In this document: positions 8,879 to 17,525 of the stretch, piece after piece
Position numbering within the stretch: position 1 is the stretch's first letter
How the letters are laid out: the number at the start of each line of letters is the position of its first letter
Assembly: GCF_000296835.1 (NCBI RefSeq)
Contig: NZ_CAKE01000017.1
Span: 1-35,007, forward strand
Direction of reading: 5' to 3'
DNA from: Lactobacillus hominis DSM 23910 = CRBIP 24.179
GTDB lineage: Bacteria; Bacillota; Bacilli; Lactobacillales; Lactobacillaceae
DNA: 35,007 bases
Made by a program: the position numbers and the translations under genes
The notes under the pieces: model-generated
What the model was told of the DNA's origin: nothing
Seen by the model: the letters and a program-made list of their open reading frames with translations, nothing else
Databases searched by the model: none

Positions 8879-10810
8879 TTAATTAGTTCCTGGTCTCTTC
8901 TTTTTAGCTACTTTAGCGCCCTTAGTCATGTTGTCATTGTAGCCCCAGAACCAAGTTACTAAGAAGGCAACAATAATTGTAACTAAACTTGCAAGTAAGA
9001 AAGTGTAGAAACTTGATAAATCAGTTGGATGTTTTGGATTGAAGAATGATGAAAATCCAATTAAGCCGCCGGTAAAGCCATACATCGTTCCGTGCATTAA
9101 ACCAGTAACAAGACCACCAAATGCAGAACCAATACAACCAGAAATAAATACTTTCTTGTATCTCAAACTGATACCATAAACAGCTGGTTCAGTAACACCG
9201 CACATTGCAGAAATAGTTGAAGCAAAACCTAATTCCTTTAAGTCCTCTTTCTTAGACTTAATAGCAACAGCTAATACGGCAGCACCTTGAGCAATCATTG
9301 ATGAACAAATAATTGCGTTCAATGCACTTTCGCCAGTTCCGGCAATTTGTTGAGCAACCAGCGGCACAACGCCCCAGTGAAGGCCAAAGATAACCAATAC
9401 TTGGTAAAAGCCACCGATTATAAATCCGCCGATCCAGCCAGAAGCGTGAACTAACCAATTGATGAAGACCGCAATACCGTTAGCGATACCTTGAATAATT
9501 GGACCAGTTACAGTTAAAGTCAAAATTGAAACTACCAAAACTGTAATTAATGGTACAAAAATCATTTGTAAGTATGAAGGTAGCCATTTCTTAAGCCAAA
9601 CTTCGCATTCTTTAGCTAACCATGCAGCTAAAATCATTGGGAAAATTGAGTAAGTGTAGTTTAAGAATTCAAACTTAATTCCACCAACTTCAAACATTGT
9701 CTTAAAGGCTTTGCCCCATTCAACTAACTGTGGATAAACTAGCGCTCCACCAATTACTGCAGCAATTATTGGATCAGAATTTAATCTTTTGGCTGCACAA
9801 TAACCTACTAAAATTGGTAAGAAGAAAAACGATGCATCAGCAATTGCACTAATGGTAATGTAAGGCGTACTTTTAATACTTAATAAACTACCTAATTGAG
9901 GTAAAGTTAATAAAGCTAAAATACCTTTAATAATACCAGCTGCAGCAATTACTCCGATAATTGGACTCATAGATCCAGTGATAAAACCAATTAAATTGCC
10001 AAAACCGCGACTAATTGGATTTTTACCATCGTCTTTAGGTTGTGGCATTTCTTGATTACCTAAGTCGCCGAGTTGCTTAACAACTTCATCATAAACGCTA
10101 GCAACTTCATTACCAATTACAACTTGATACTGTCCTGAAGCATGCATTACGTCTAAAATTCCACGTTGATTCTTTAAAGTATCGTCATCAGCTTTATTTT
10201 CATCTTTTAAGTAAAAACGCAATCTGGTAATACAGTGGATTACATTATTAACATTGTCTTTTCCACCAACTTCTTTAATGATGAAAGTAGCTAAATCTTT
10301 ATGAGAAAGTTTTTTATTTGAATGGCTTTCTTCTTGTTTTTCATCTTTCAAATAGGCAGTCGCAACAACTTGACCGGCTTCTGCCTTTCCTTCAGTTACA
10401 TCTAATCCTGCTAATTTATCAGCTGAATTAGTAACTAAAACCATAATAGTGGTATCTAATCCTTTAGCTTTAATTTGATCAAGGTCCATTTCAGCGATTG
10501 GATCGCCTGCTTTTACTTCTTGATCGGCCTTAATTTTAATTTCAAAAGGCTTTCCTTTTAAGCCTACGGTATCAATGCCCATATGAACTAATACTTCAAG
10601 TCCATCGTCAGTCACAATACCAACGGCATGCTTACTATCAGCAATCATTGTAACCTTACCAGAAACTGGTGCTACAACATGACCATGCGTCGGCGTTAAA
10701 CCAAATCCCTGACCCATAGTTCCTTGAGAAAATATTGGATCAGAGGTTTTTTCTAAAGCAATTACGGCACCAGTAGCAGGTGCTAATAAGTTAACTGTCT
10801 TATCTGCCAT
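8879..10810 (-). CDS. treB: Trehalose PTS transporter EIIABC
   Basis: This permease imports trehalose and phosphorylates it to trehalose 6-phosphate. The 643 residues carry all three domains in the order IIA-IIB-IIC. IIA (1 to about 150) has THGHVVAPVSG and the phosphorylated His in EVLVHMGIDT. IIB (about 170-250) has the phospho-Cys in HCITRLRF. IIC (about 265-620) is a multi-helix glucose/beta-glucoside/trehalose-type membrane domain with CGVTEPAVYG. The trehalose assignment comes from the divergent treR-treC genes, a known lactobacillus arrangement; sucrose or beta-glucoside PTS proteins look alike. AGGAGAG precedes the ATG. The promoter has a TreR-type palindrome in its spacer. Confidence 0.9.
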   Translation of the reverse strand: MADKTVNLLAPATGAVIALEKTSDPIFSQGTMGQGFGLTPTHGHVVAPVSGKVTMIADSKHAVGIVTDDGLEVLVHMGIDTVGLKGKPFEIKIKADQEVKAGDPIAEMDLDQIKAKGLDTTIMVLVTNSADKLAGLDVTEGKAEAGQVVATAYLKDEKQEESHSNKKLSHKDLATFIIKEVGGKDNVNNVIHCITRLRFYLKDENKADDDTLKNQRGILDVMHASGQYQVVIGNEVASVYDEVVKQLGDLGNQEMPQPKDDGKNPISRGFGNLIGFITGSMSPIIGVIAAAGIIKGILALLTLPQLGSLLSIKSTPYITISAIADASFFFLPILVGYCAAKRLNSDPIIAAVIGGALVYPQLVEWGKAFKTMFEVGGIKFEFLNYTYSIFPMILAAWLAKECEVWLKKWLPSYLQMIFVPLITVLVVSILTLTVTGPIIQGIANGIAVFINWLVHASGWIGGFIIGGFYQVLVIFGLHWGVVPLVAQQIAGTGESALNAIICSSMIAQGAAVLAVAIKSKKEDLKELGFASTISAMCGVTEPAVYGISLRYKKVFISGCIGSAFGGLVTGLMHGTMYGFTGGLIGFSSFFNPKHPTDLSSFYTFLLASLVTIIVAFLVTWFWGYNDNMTKGAKVAKKKRPGTN

Positions 10811-10858
10811 AATTTCATTCTCTCCTAGTTGAATTCGCTTTCATTTATTTCATGTATT

Positions 10859-10887
10859 ATATTATGCTTGTCTAGACAAGATGTCAA
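10859..10887 (-). promoter_or_regulatory. treB promoter with operator in spacer
   Basis: On the minus strand a perfect TTGACA and TAATAT are 17 bases apart. The palindrome CTTGTCTAGACAAG fills the spacer almost completely, so a bound repressor would block RNA polymerase directly. Confidence 0.85.
10867..10880. promoter_or_regulatory. TreR-type operator 1
   Basis: CTTGTCTAGACAAG is a perfect 14-base palindrome. It shares the core TGTCTAGRCA with the second palindrome at 10941-10960, next to the GntR-family regulator treR, which supports TreR as the binder. Confidence 0.75.
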
Positions 10888-10896
10888 TATAAATTT

Positions 10897-10909
10897 TGTA
10901 ACCGTTTCA
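10897..10909. promoter_or_regulatory. Degenerate cre-like site
   Basis: TGAAACGGTTACA (minus strand) resembles a CcpA site but is one base shorter than the 14-base core. It lies ten bases upstream of the treB -35. Catabolite control of a sugar PTS gene would be expected, but the match is imperfect. Confidence 0.3.
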
Positions 10910-10939
10910 TTTTATTTTATATCAATAAATATAAATATC

Positions 10940-10967
10940 TTTACATGTCTAGGCATGTAAGTATAAT
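10940..10967 (+). promoter_or_regulatory. treR-treC promoter
   Basis: TTTACA (10940-10945) and a perfect TATAAT (10962-10967) are 16 bases apart, and the start codon is 20 bases further on. The second TreR-type palindrome covers the -35 and spacer, suggesting autoregulation. Confidence 0.7.
10941..10960. promoter_or_regulatory. TreR-type operator 2
   Basis: TTACATGTCTAGGCATGTAA is a 20-base palindrome with one mismatch. It shares the core TGTCTAGRCA with operator 1 and overlaps the treR promoter. Confidence 0.72.
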
Positions 10968-10987
10968 AAAAGACAGAGGTGAAAAAA

Positions 10988-11710
10988 ATGGAGTCAAAAT
11001 CAGATATCATCGCACAAGATATCGCAAACAAAATAAAGCATGAGCTTTATCATTCTGGCGATTACATCCCTAGTGAAAAACAACTCACTACTTTATATGG
11101 AACATCGCGCGAAACTGTTCGCCGTGCTTTAGACCAGCTTACAGAATTAGGCTTAATTCAAAAAATCAAGGGTAAGGGCTCGTTAGTCTTAGATCTTGAT
11201 CGCTACACCTTTCCAATCTCAGGCATTACGAGTTTTGCTGAATTAAATCATGGCCTAAATATGAAGGCCCAAACAAAAGTCATAACCTTTGAAAAATGCT
11301 CTCATCTTCCAGAAAAGTTTCTTCCCTACTTTAAAGAAGAAGCTGATAGCTGCGGCACTCATATCGAGCGTTTACGGATAATTCAAGATGAACCAGATGT
11401 CCTAGATTGCGATTATCTGCTAGATCCTCCGATTACAGATATTTCTAAATCTGCCGCTGAAAAATCAATTTATCAATATTTAGAACAGGAATTAGGTCTA
11501 TCAATTTCTTATGCAACTAAAGAAATCACCGTCACCAAGGTTGACAATGACATCCAGAAACTGCTTAATCTAGACAACGAGATGGCTGTCTTAGTAGCAA
11601 GTAGAAACTATCTAGAAGATACAACTAAGTTTGAACTCACCTTGTCTTATCACAGACCTGATAGGTTTAAATTCGTCGACTTTGCGCGCAGAAAACATAT
11701 TAAATTATAG
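10988..11710 (+). CDS. treR: Trehalose operon repressor TreR (GntR family)
   Basis: This 240-residue regulator has a GntR winged helix-turn-helix in about 1-70 (YIPSEKQLTTLYGTSRETVRRALDQL then LGLIQKIKGKGSLVL) and a C-terminal UTRA-type effector domain, which in TreR proteins senses trehalose 6-phosphate. The ATG at 10988 is chosen because AGAGGTG ends six bases before it; the GTG at 10979 would lie inside that RBS. It is followed after 12 bases by treC, and treB is divergent. The two palindromes in the intergenic region are its likely targets. Confidence 0.9.
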   Translation: MESKSDIIAQDIANKIKHELYHSGDYIPSEKQLTTLYGTSRETVRRALDQLTELGLIQKIKGKGSLVLDLDRYTFPISGITSFAELNHGLNMKAQTKVITFEKCSHLPEKFLPYFKEEADSCGTHIERLRIIQDEPDVLDCDYLLDPPITDISKSAAEKSIYQYLEQELGLSISYATKEITVTKVDNDIQKLLNLDNEMAVLVASRNYLEDTTKFELTLSYHRPDRFKFVDFARRKHIKL

Positions 11711-11722
11711 AAAGGCTTTATT

Positions 11723-13381
11723 ATGAATAATTTAGGCAAAAAAGTTATCTACCAAATCTATCCCAAATCTTTTTATGACTCAAATAATGATGGGATCGGC
11801 GATCTACGCGGAATTATTGAAAAAATCGACTATATCAAGAAATTAAATGTCGATATGATCTGGTTTAATCCTTTCTTTGTTTCTCCACAAAATGATAATG
11901 GCTATGACATTGCCGACTACAAAAAAATCGACCCTCGCTTTGGTACGATGGCCGATTTTGAAGAATTAGTAGCAAAATTAAAAGAAATCAATATTGGTGT
12001 AATGCTAGATATGGTATTAAATCATTGCTCAACTGAACACGAATGGTTTAAAAAAGCATTAGCTGGCGATAAAAAATACCAAGATTTCTTTTACTTAAGA
12101 AAGGGAAAAAATGGCAAATTGCCTAACAACTGGCAATCTAAATTTGGTGGTCCTGCTTGGGCAAAATTTGGCGATAGCGACTATTACTACTTGCACCTTT
12201 ATGGTCCAACGCAAGCAGATCTAAACTGGCATAATCCGCATGTTCGCAAAGCCTTAATCGACGTTGTTAACTTTTGGCGCGCTAAAGGAGTTCATGGCTT
12301 TAGATTTGACGTAATTAACGTTACTGGTAAAGACGAAAAACTAGTTGATTCAATTAACCCTACTCAAGAAAAGAGTCTTTATACAGATACCCCAATCGTG
12401 CAAGACTACCTCAAACAGTTAAATAAAGAATCCTTCGGACAAGATCCTGATAGCGTCACTGTTGGTGAAATGTCTTCAACGACTATTGAAAATTCGATTG
12501 CTTATACTCGTCCGCAAGATCACGAACTATCAATGGTCTTTACTTTCCACCACTTAAAAGTTGACTACAAAGATGGTGAGAAATGGTCAATTATGCCATT
12601 TAACTTCAAGAAATTAAAAGACATTATGCTTACTTGGAATTCTAAAATTGACCAAGGCGGCGGCTGGCAAGCCCTATTTTGGAATAATCATGACCAGCCT
12701 TGGGCCCTAAATCGTTTTGGTAACACCGGTAAATACCGCGTTCAATCTGCACAAATGCTGGCTGTAGCTCTGCATTTTCTTAAAGGAACACCATACATTT
12801 ATATGGGTGAAGAATTGGGGATGATGGATCCACACTACAAGTCAATTGATGACTATGTTGATATCGAAGCTCTTAACGCTTATCAGGAATTACTTGATAA
12901 AGGAATAGATAAAAAGCAAGCTTTCAAAATTATTAATGCAAAAGCTCGAGATAACTCACGTGTACCAATGCACTGGGATGATTCTGAATATGCTGGCTTT
13001 AGTAATGTGAAGCCATGGCTCATGCCGACTGATCAAGACAGAATTAATGTCAAAAAAGAATTAGCTCAAGGGGAAATTTTCAATTTCTATCAAAAACTAA
13101 TTAAATTGCGTAAAACTGAGAAATTAATTTCAGATGGTCACATTAAGCCTCTTCTACAAGATCACGATAGTGTCATGGCATACGAAAGATATCTTGATGA
13201 CAGCAAACAAAAGATTATAGTTTTAGCAAACTTCTTTGATAAAGAAACTAAAGTCCAAATTCCAGCAGAATTTGCTCAAAATAAAGCTAAAGTCTTAATT
13301 AGCAACTATCCAAATGACACTAGTAAACTTAGCGATAGCTTAACATTAAAGCCTTACGAAGCAGTAGCTTTTAAAATTTAA
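11723..13381 (+). CDS. treC: Trehalose-6-phosphate hydrolase (GH13)
   Basis: This cytoplasmic enzyme cleaves trehalose 6-phosphate made by the PTS into glucose and glucose 6-phosphate. The 552-residue length fits TreC/TreA. The GH13 signatures are complete: nucleophile Asp196 in GFRFDVINV, acid/base Glu249 in TVGEMSS, and Asp324 in NNHDQPW, with VLNHCSTEHEWF in region I. Oligo-1,6-glucosidases share this fold; the trehalose assignment rests on gene context. AGAAAGG lies nine bases before the ATG. It is the second gene of treR-treC. Confidence 0.92.
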   Translation: MNNLGKKVIYQIYPKSFYDSNNDGIGDLRGIIEKIDYIKKLNVDMIWFNPFFVSPQNDNGYDIADYKKIDPRFGTMADFEELVAKLKEINIGVMLDMVLNHCSTEHEWFKKALAGDKKYQDFFYLRKGKNGKLPNNWQSKFGGPAWAKFGDSDYYYLHLYGPTQADLNWHNPHVRKALIDVVNFWRAKGVHGFRFDVINVTGKDEKLVDSINPTQEKSLYTDTPIVQDYLKQLNKESFGQDPDSVTVGEMSSTTIENSIAYTRPQDHELSMVFTFHHLKVDYKDGEKWSIMPFNFKKLKDIMLTWNSKIDQGGGWQALFWNNHDQPWALNRFGNTGKYRVQSAQMLAVALHFLKGTPYIYMGEELGMMDPHYKSIDDYVDIEALNAYQELLDKGIDKKQAFKIINAKARDNSRVPMHWDDSEYAGFSNVKPWLMPTDQDRINVKKELAQGEIFNFYQKLIKLRKTEKLISDGHIKPLLQDHDSVMAYERYLDDSKQKIIVLANFFDKETKVQIPAEFAQNKAKVLISNYPNDTSKLSDSLTLKPYEAVAFKI

Positions 13382-13392
13382 TTTAAAGCATC

Positions 13393-13425
13393 AAAAAAAC
13401 AGCATGAATCATGCTGTTTTTATTT
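13393..13425. terminator. Terminator shared by treC and the amino-acid ABC operon
   Basis: AAAACAGCATGA (13396-13407) and TCATGCTGTTTT (13409-13420) are perfectly complementary, with a T tract on the plus strand and As on the other side, so it can work both ways between convergent operons. Confidence 0.85.
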
Positions 13426-13434
13426 TTGCTTAAA

Positions 13435-14088
13435 TTATGCATATTTCTTTTGTAAATGATTGGCAATCATTGATAAAGTAAAACATACCACAAAGTACAT
13501 TACTGAAATAATGACATACATTGGAATTAAGTATGTAGTATTTTGACTATATATAATCTGTGCGTGGAAAAGCAATTCTGGTAGCACAATTATAGTAGCT
13601 AGTGAAGTATCCTTAACCAAAGATACAAATTGTGAAAGTAGTGACGGAATCATCTTTTGCAAAGCTTGTGGAATTACCACATGATACATTGCCTGCATGT
13701 AAGTCATTCCGTTTGAACGAGCACCTTCCATTTGACCTGGATCAACTGCTGCAATACCACTTCTCACAATTTCAGCAAGCATTGCGCCTTCAAAGACAAC
13801 CAAGGCAATAATTGAAGCCACTGTCGGATTGGTAATAATCCCTAATTCCGGTAAACCAAAATACGTGAAAAAGATTATCAAAAGTAGCGGCAAGTTACGA
13901 ATTATATCTATTACAAAGCCTACGATTGCCGATAAATATTTGATTTTCACATAGCGGATAAAGCCAAACACTAAGCCTAAAATAAAGCTTAAAACGATTG
14001 AAATTAATGAAACATAGATTGTCACCCACAAACCTTGGAGCAAAAAGCGGATATCAATCCATGAATATGCATGAATAAAGTTTTCCAT
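13435..14088 (-). CDS. Amino-acid ABC transporter permease (GlnM/GlnP type, second)
   Basis: This 217-residue membrane protein of about five helices has the HisM/GlnP coupling loop VDPGQMEGARSNGMTYMQAMYHVVIPQALQ split over its middle. It is the last gene of the T-box controlled operon (ATPase, receptor, permease, permease) and pairs with the upstream permease to form the channel. AGGAGGAAAG lies just before the ATG. The loop sequence is nearly the same as in its partner, suggesting an old duplication. Confidence 0.88.
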   Translation of the reverse strand: MENFIHAYSWIDIRFLLQGLWVTIYVSLISIVLSFILGLVFGFIRYVKIKYLSAIVGFVIDIIRNLPLLLIIFFTYFGLPELGIITNPTVASIIALVVFEGAMLAEIVRSGIAAVDPGQMEGARSNGMTYMQAMYHVVIPQALQKMIPSLLSQFVSLVKDTSLATIIVLPELLFHAQIIYSQNTTYLIPMYVIISVMYFVVCFTLSMIANHLQKKYA

Positions 14089-14098
14089 ATCTTTCCTC

Positions 14099-14740
14099 CT
14101 ATGCTGCTAGTTTCTTTTCTAAGTGACGCATGTAATAACTTAACGGCAAAGTTAATACTAAATAAAATAGTCCAACTGCCATGTAAGTATTAATTGTTTC
14201 AAAAGATGAAAAAGCAATTACGTCAGCTTGATACATCAAATCAAATCCCGCTACAAAGGCTAAAACTGAAGAGTTCTTAATTAAATTAATGAATTGGTTA
14301 CCCAATGGTGGAATTACTATTTTTAAAGCTTGGGGCAAAATCACATAGCGCATTGCTTGAGTATAAGTCATCCCATTTGAACGCGCACCTTCCATTTGCC
14401 CGTCGCCAACAGAATTAATACCAGATCTAACAGTTTCAGCGATAAAAGCTGAAGTATATAAAGTTAATCCAATTGTACCGGCCGCAAAGCCAGAAACTTT
14501 AAACAAAATTTGCGGAACTACCAAGTAAAAAATCATCGTAATAACTAAAAGAGGTATATTACGGAAAATTTCAATATAAATATGAGCAATTACACGAGCA
14601 AATTTATTAGGTGCGACTTCTAAAAGAGCGAAGCCCACTCCTAAAATCAAGCTGAAAAACAGTGCAATTAAACTACATAAGATTGTATTCCAAAAGCCAG
14701 ATAAAAACTCTGACCAGTGATTAACTAAAATATTGATCAC
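14099..14740 (-). CDS. Amino-acid ABC transporter permease (GlnM/GlnP type, first)
   Basis: This 213-residue inner-membrane permease has about five helices, with the coupling loop VGDGQMEGARSNGMTYTQAMRYVILPQAL around its middle. Its start overlaps the receptor gene stop by four bases, and ten bases separate it from the second permease gene. It belongs to the polar amino-acid importer whose receptor resembles Asp/Glu-binding PEB1a-like proteins. Substrate inferred, not shown. Confidence 0.88.
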   Translation of the reverse strand: MINILVNHWSEFLSGFWNTILCSLIALFFSLILGVGFALLEVAPNKFARVIAHIYIEIFRNIPLLVITMIFYLVVPQILFKVSGFAAGTIGLTLYTSAFIAETVRSGINSVGDGQMEGARSNGMTYTQAMRYVILPQALKIVIPPLGNQFINLIKNSSVLAFVAGFDLMYQADVIAFSSFETINTYMAVGLFYLVLTLPLSYYMRHLEKKLAA

Positions 14741-15561
14741 GCTTTTTCAACCTCCTTAATATTAAATCCTGGAATGCCACCGAACCATTTTTCAACTAAA
14801 CGATGATAAGTACCATCTTTTCTTAACTCAGTCAAAGCGCTATCTAAATGATCGCGCATCTGCGTTTGTCCTTTATTTACGGCGATACCATAAGGCTCAC
14901 TAGTGTAAGTGCCCCCGACTAGCTTAAAGCCTTTATTTTCGCGCGCAATTCCGGCTAACAGTCCATTATCTGTCGTCATTGCTTGACCTTGACCTGCTTT
15001 TAACGCTGTAAAAGCTTGACCATAATCATCAAATTCTAAGATTCTAGCTTTCGGAGCAAACTTTTTAACATTATCAACTGCCGTAGTTCCTTTTACCGCA
15101 AGAGCGGTTTTACCATTTAAATCCTTAATATTTTTTATAGTCGAATTTTCTGGAACCAATAATGATTGTCCAGCCATAAAATATGGCGCTGTGAAATCTA
15201 CTTGCTTTTTACGATCAGGCGTAATGGTCATTGTTGCTAAAATAGCATCGATATTGCCATTTTTTAATAATGGAATTCTTGTTTTAGGCGTAGTTTGTAC
15301 AAACTCAGTTTTGGCATTTTTACCATACATTTTCTTAGTTAAGGCATTAGCTAAATCCACTTCAAAGCCTTCGATTTTACCAGTTTTAATACTCATTAAA
15401 CCAAATAACCGCGTATCTGCTTTAACGCCCCAAACTACGGTCTTGCTTTGCTTAGTTTCTTGATAAACATTACGGTTTTGCGATTTTTTACTACAGCCAC
15501 TAGCAAATAAAACAAGTCCGAAAACAAATGGCACAGCCAAAAATTTGAACCATTTTTTCAT
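14737..15561 (-). CDS. Amino-acid ABC transporter receptor lipoprotein
   Basis: This extracellular binding protein is anchored by a lipid: the signal sequence ends in the lipobox FASGC (Cys23 from the ATG at 15561). A GTG two codons earlier (15567) is possible but overlaps the AGGTG RBS, so the ATG is preferred. The mature part has GVKADTRLFGLM, GFEVDLANALTKK, DAILATMTITPDRKKQVDF and EPYGIAVNKG, which recall PEB1a-type aspartate/glutamate receptors. It lies in the operon after the ATPase. It has a close paralogue at 16647-17471, identical at roughly four residues in five by eye. Confidence 0.88.
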   Translation of the reverse strand: MKKWFKFLAVPFVFGLVLFASGCSKKSQNRNVYQETKQSKTVVWGVKADTRLFGLMSIKTGKIEGFEVDLANALTKKMYGKNAKTEFVQTTPKTRIPLLKNGNIDAILATMTITPDRKKQVDFTAPYFMAGQSLLVPENSTIKNIKDLNGKTALAVKGTTAVDNVKKFAPKARILEFDDYGQAFTALKAGQGQAMTTDNGLLAGIARENKGFKLVGGTYTSEPYGIAVNKGQTQMRDHLDSALTELRKDGTYHRLVEKWFGGIPGFNIKEVEKA

Positions 15562-15569
15562 AAGCACAC

Positions 15570-16307
15570 CTACTTAGCAATAACCTTGCTTAAAAATTGT
15601 TGTGCACGTTCAGTCTTAGGATGTGCAAAAAACTCTTCTGGTTTACTATCTTCTAAGATCTGTCCTTGATCAAAGAAAATCAAACGATCGCCCACTTCGC
15701 GAGCAAATCCCATTTCGTGGGTAACTACAACCATTGTGATACCTTGTTCTGCAACAAATTTCATAACATCTAACACATCTTGGATCATTTCTGGATCAAG
15801 CGCACTAGTTGGTTCATCAAATAAAATTGCTTTAGGTCTCATTGCAAGTGAACGTGCAATAGCTACACGTTGTTTTTGACCACCAGACAATTGTCTTGGA
15901 TAACGATCTGCCCAATCAGCTAAGTCCACTTTTTCTAAAAGATCCATAGCGATCTTTTTGTTTTCTTCATCATCGCGGTGTAAAACGATCTTTGGAGCTA
16001 AAGTAATATTTTCTAAAACTGTATGGTTGTCGTATAAATTGAAGTGCTGGAAAACCATCCCAACATTTTTTCTAATCTTGTTTAAATCAGTCTTTTTATC
16101 GGCAAGATCATATCCAGTAACCAATAATTGTCCTGAATTAATTGGCTCTAAACCATTCATTGTACGAATTAAAGTACTCTTACCAGAACCAGAAGGTCCA
16201 ATGATTGAAACAACTGATCCTTCTTCAATAGAAAGATTAATGTCTTTTAAGGCATGATATTTGCCGTAATATTTATCAACATGCTTAAATTCAATAATTG
16301 CGCTCAT
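15570..16307 (-). CDS. Amino-acid ABC transporter ATP-binding protein
   Basis: This 245-residue ATPase of the GlnQ group carries GPSGSGKST from residue 37, [13 protein letters not shown] at the Q-loop, [17 protein letters not shown], Walker [15 protein letters not shown] and switch His in VVTHEMGFA. It is the first gene of the operon ATPase-receptor-permease-permease and directly follows a T-box leader, so the whole importer should be induced when its cognate tRNA is uncharged. Confidence 0.92.
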   Translation of the reverse strand: MSAIIEFKHVDKYYGKYHALKDINLSIEEGSVVSIIGPSGSGKSTLIRTMNGLEPINSGQLLVTGYDLADKKTDLNKIRKNVGMVFQHFNLYDNHTVLENITLAPKIVLHRDDEENKKIAMDLLEKVDLADWADRYPRQLSGGQKQRVAIARSLAMRPKAILFDEPTSALDPEMIQDVLDVMKFVAEQGITMVVVTHEMGFAREVGDRLIFFDQGQILEDSKPEEFFAHPKTERAQQFLSKVIAK

Positions 16308-16339
16308 TTTTAACTCCCTTCAGCTTTCTAAAAAATTCT

Positions 16340-16600
16340 TTCAGAAACAAAGAAAAAGCCTCTCGTTTCCTAATGTAATCAGGACGAAAGGCTTTTTTCC
16401 GCGGTACCACCCAAATTGTCTAATAAAAACTTAGACCAACTTTATCAACGCTGTAACGTGGCGCACACGGCATATCTTTTAAATAAGCAACCTTGTAAAA
16501 GAGTGTCTTTCAACTTAACGGGGGTCTGCTAGCTTTTCACTACCGCCAGCTCACTGTAAGAATCGTTAACCTACTTTTCTCTTTTATAGTTTTTAAATTA
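16340..16600 (-). ncRNA. T-box leader (tRNA-sensing riboswitch) of amino-acid ABC operon
   Basis: This leader fills the gap before the ATPase gene. The hallmark T-box UGGGUGGUACCGCG is at 16413-16400. It is followed by a terminator with arms AAGCCTTTCGT and ACGAGAGGCTT and a T tract (about 16353-16395). Upstream, Stem I closes by AAAAGAG (near 16587) with CTCTTTT (near 16500) and TTAACG with CGTTAA. The AGTGAGC box and GGTAGTGAAAA distal region are present. The specifier loop has AGUA on one side and GUUGAAAGACA on the other. Read as GAA-NNN the codon is AGA (Arg); read as NNN-A before the helix it is GAC (Asp). The Asp reading agrees with the PEB1a-like receptor, but I cannot decide. High uncharged tRNA should favour read-through into the importer genes. 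Confidence 0.9.
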
Positions 16601-16618
16601 AATAATGATTACATTAAA

Positions 16619-16641
16619 TAATATTTTTCTAAAAAACGCAA
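16619..16641 (-). promoter_or_regulatory. Possible promoter of T-box operon
   Basis: On the minus strand TTGCGT is followed after 17 bases by TTTAAT, a little before Stem I. It lies within 30 bases of the upstream receptor gene's stop, so the T-box transcript can start independently of that gene. The match is moderate. Confidence 0.45.
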
Positions 16642-16646
16642 GTCCT

Positions 16647-17471
16647 TTAATCAAGTTCAGCTTGTTTAACGTCAAAACCAGGAATATTTCCGAACCATTT
16701 TTTGATTAATTTATGATAGGTTCCATCTTTTTTTAACTCTACTAAAGCTTTATTAATTTTATTGAGCAGCTGTTTTTGGCCTTTATTAACAGCAATTCCA
16801 TACGGCTCGCTAGTGTAAGTACCGCCAACTAATTTATAGCCCTTATTTTCTGTAGCAATTCCTGCAAGCAAACCATTATCGGTTGTCATTGCTTGGCCTT
16901 GGCCTGCCTTTAACGCAGTAAAGGCTTGACCATAATCATCAAATTCTAAGACTTTTGCCCTAGGAGCAAACTTTCTTACATTGGCTACAGCCGTTGTTCC
17001 TTTTACAGCTAAAGCTGTCTTACCATTTAAATCTTTAATATTTTTAATTTGTGAATTATCGGGAACTAAAAGCGACTGTCCGGCATTAAAGTATGGCTTA
17101 CTAAAGTCGACTTGTTTTTTACGCTCTGACGTAATTGTCATGGCAGCGAGTACTGCATCGATATTACCATTTTTTAAGAGTGGCAACTTAGTTTTGGCAG
17201 TTGTTTGGGTAAATTCAGCTTTGGCGTTTTTACCTAAAATCTTTTTAGTTAAAGCATTAGCTAAATCCACTTCAAAGCCTTCAATTTTTCCAGTTTTAAT
17301 ATCCATTAAGCCAAATAAACGCGTATCTGCTTTAACGCCCCACATAATTGAATTATTGCTTTTAGCTTCGCTATAGACATTTCTCGTCTTTTTCTGGCAA
17401 GCAGACAAACTAAATAAAGCCATGAATACTAATAATAAAGAAAATAGTTTGCTCAATTTATTTTTCTTCAT
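16647..17471 (-). CDS. Amino-acid ABC receptor lipoprotein, orphan paralogue
   Basis: This 274-residue receptor has lipobox LSAC (Cys25) and is nearly the same as the operon receptor at 14737-15561 through most of the mature part (GVKADTRLFGLM, GFEVDLANALTKK, YGQAFTALKAGQGQAMTTDNG in both), so it is a recent duplicate. It lies upstream of the T-box leader, outside the T-box unit. AGGAGG is present but about 14 bases from the ATG, longer than usual. No promoter is evident in the 52 bases after the ABC exporter gene, only that gene's terminator. It probably supplies an alternative receptor for the same permease, possibly with shifted specificity. Confidence 0.87.
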   Translation of the reverse strand: MKKNKLSKLFSLLLVFMALFSLSACQKKTRNVYSEAKSNNSIMWGVKADTRLFGLMDIKTGKIEGFEVDLANALTKKILGKNAKAEFTQTTAKTKLPLLKNGNIDAVLAAMTITSERKKQVDFSKPYFNAGQSLLVPDNSQIKNIKDLNGKTALAVKGTTAVANVRKFAPRAKVLEFDDYGQAFTALKAGQGQAMTTDNGLLAGIATENKGYKLVGGTYTSEPYGIAVNKGQKQLLNKINKALVELKKDGTYHKLIKKWFGNIPGFDVKQAELD

Positions 17472-17498
17472 TAAATTAAAACTTCCCTCCTAACAAAT

Positions 17499-17525
17499 AA
17501 AATAGAGGAATGTTCCCTCTATTTT
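17499..17525 (-). terminator. Terminator after ABC exporter operon
   Basis: AAAATAGAGG and CCTCTATTTT flank a short loop, with TTTTATTTG following on the minus strand. It overlaps the stop codon of the exporter gene and directly precedes the RBS of the orphan receptor. Confidence 0.7.

Noticed and set aside
10971-10981. ACAGAGG before treR as a possible PyrR-type loop
   Set aside because: It is the RBS, lacks a pairing stem and is unrelated to pyrimidine genes.
16981-17376. 131-codon open frame on the plus strand
   Set aside because: Antisense shadow of the receptor gene, with no RBS; the same shadow occurs at 15191-15463 opposite the paralogue.
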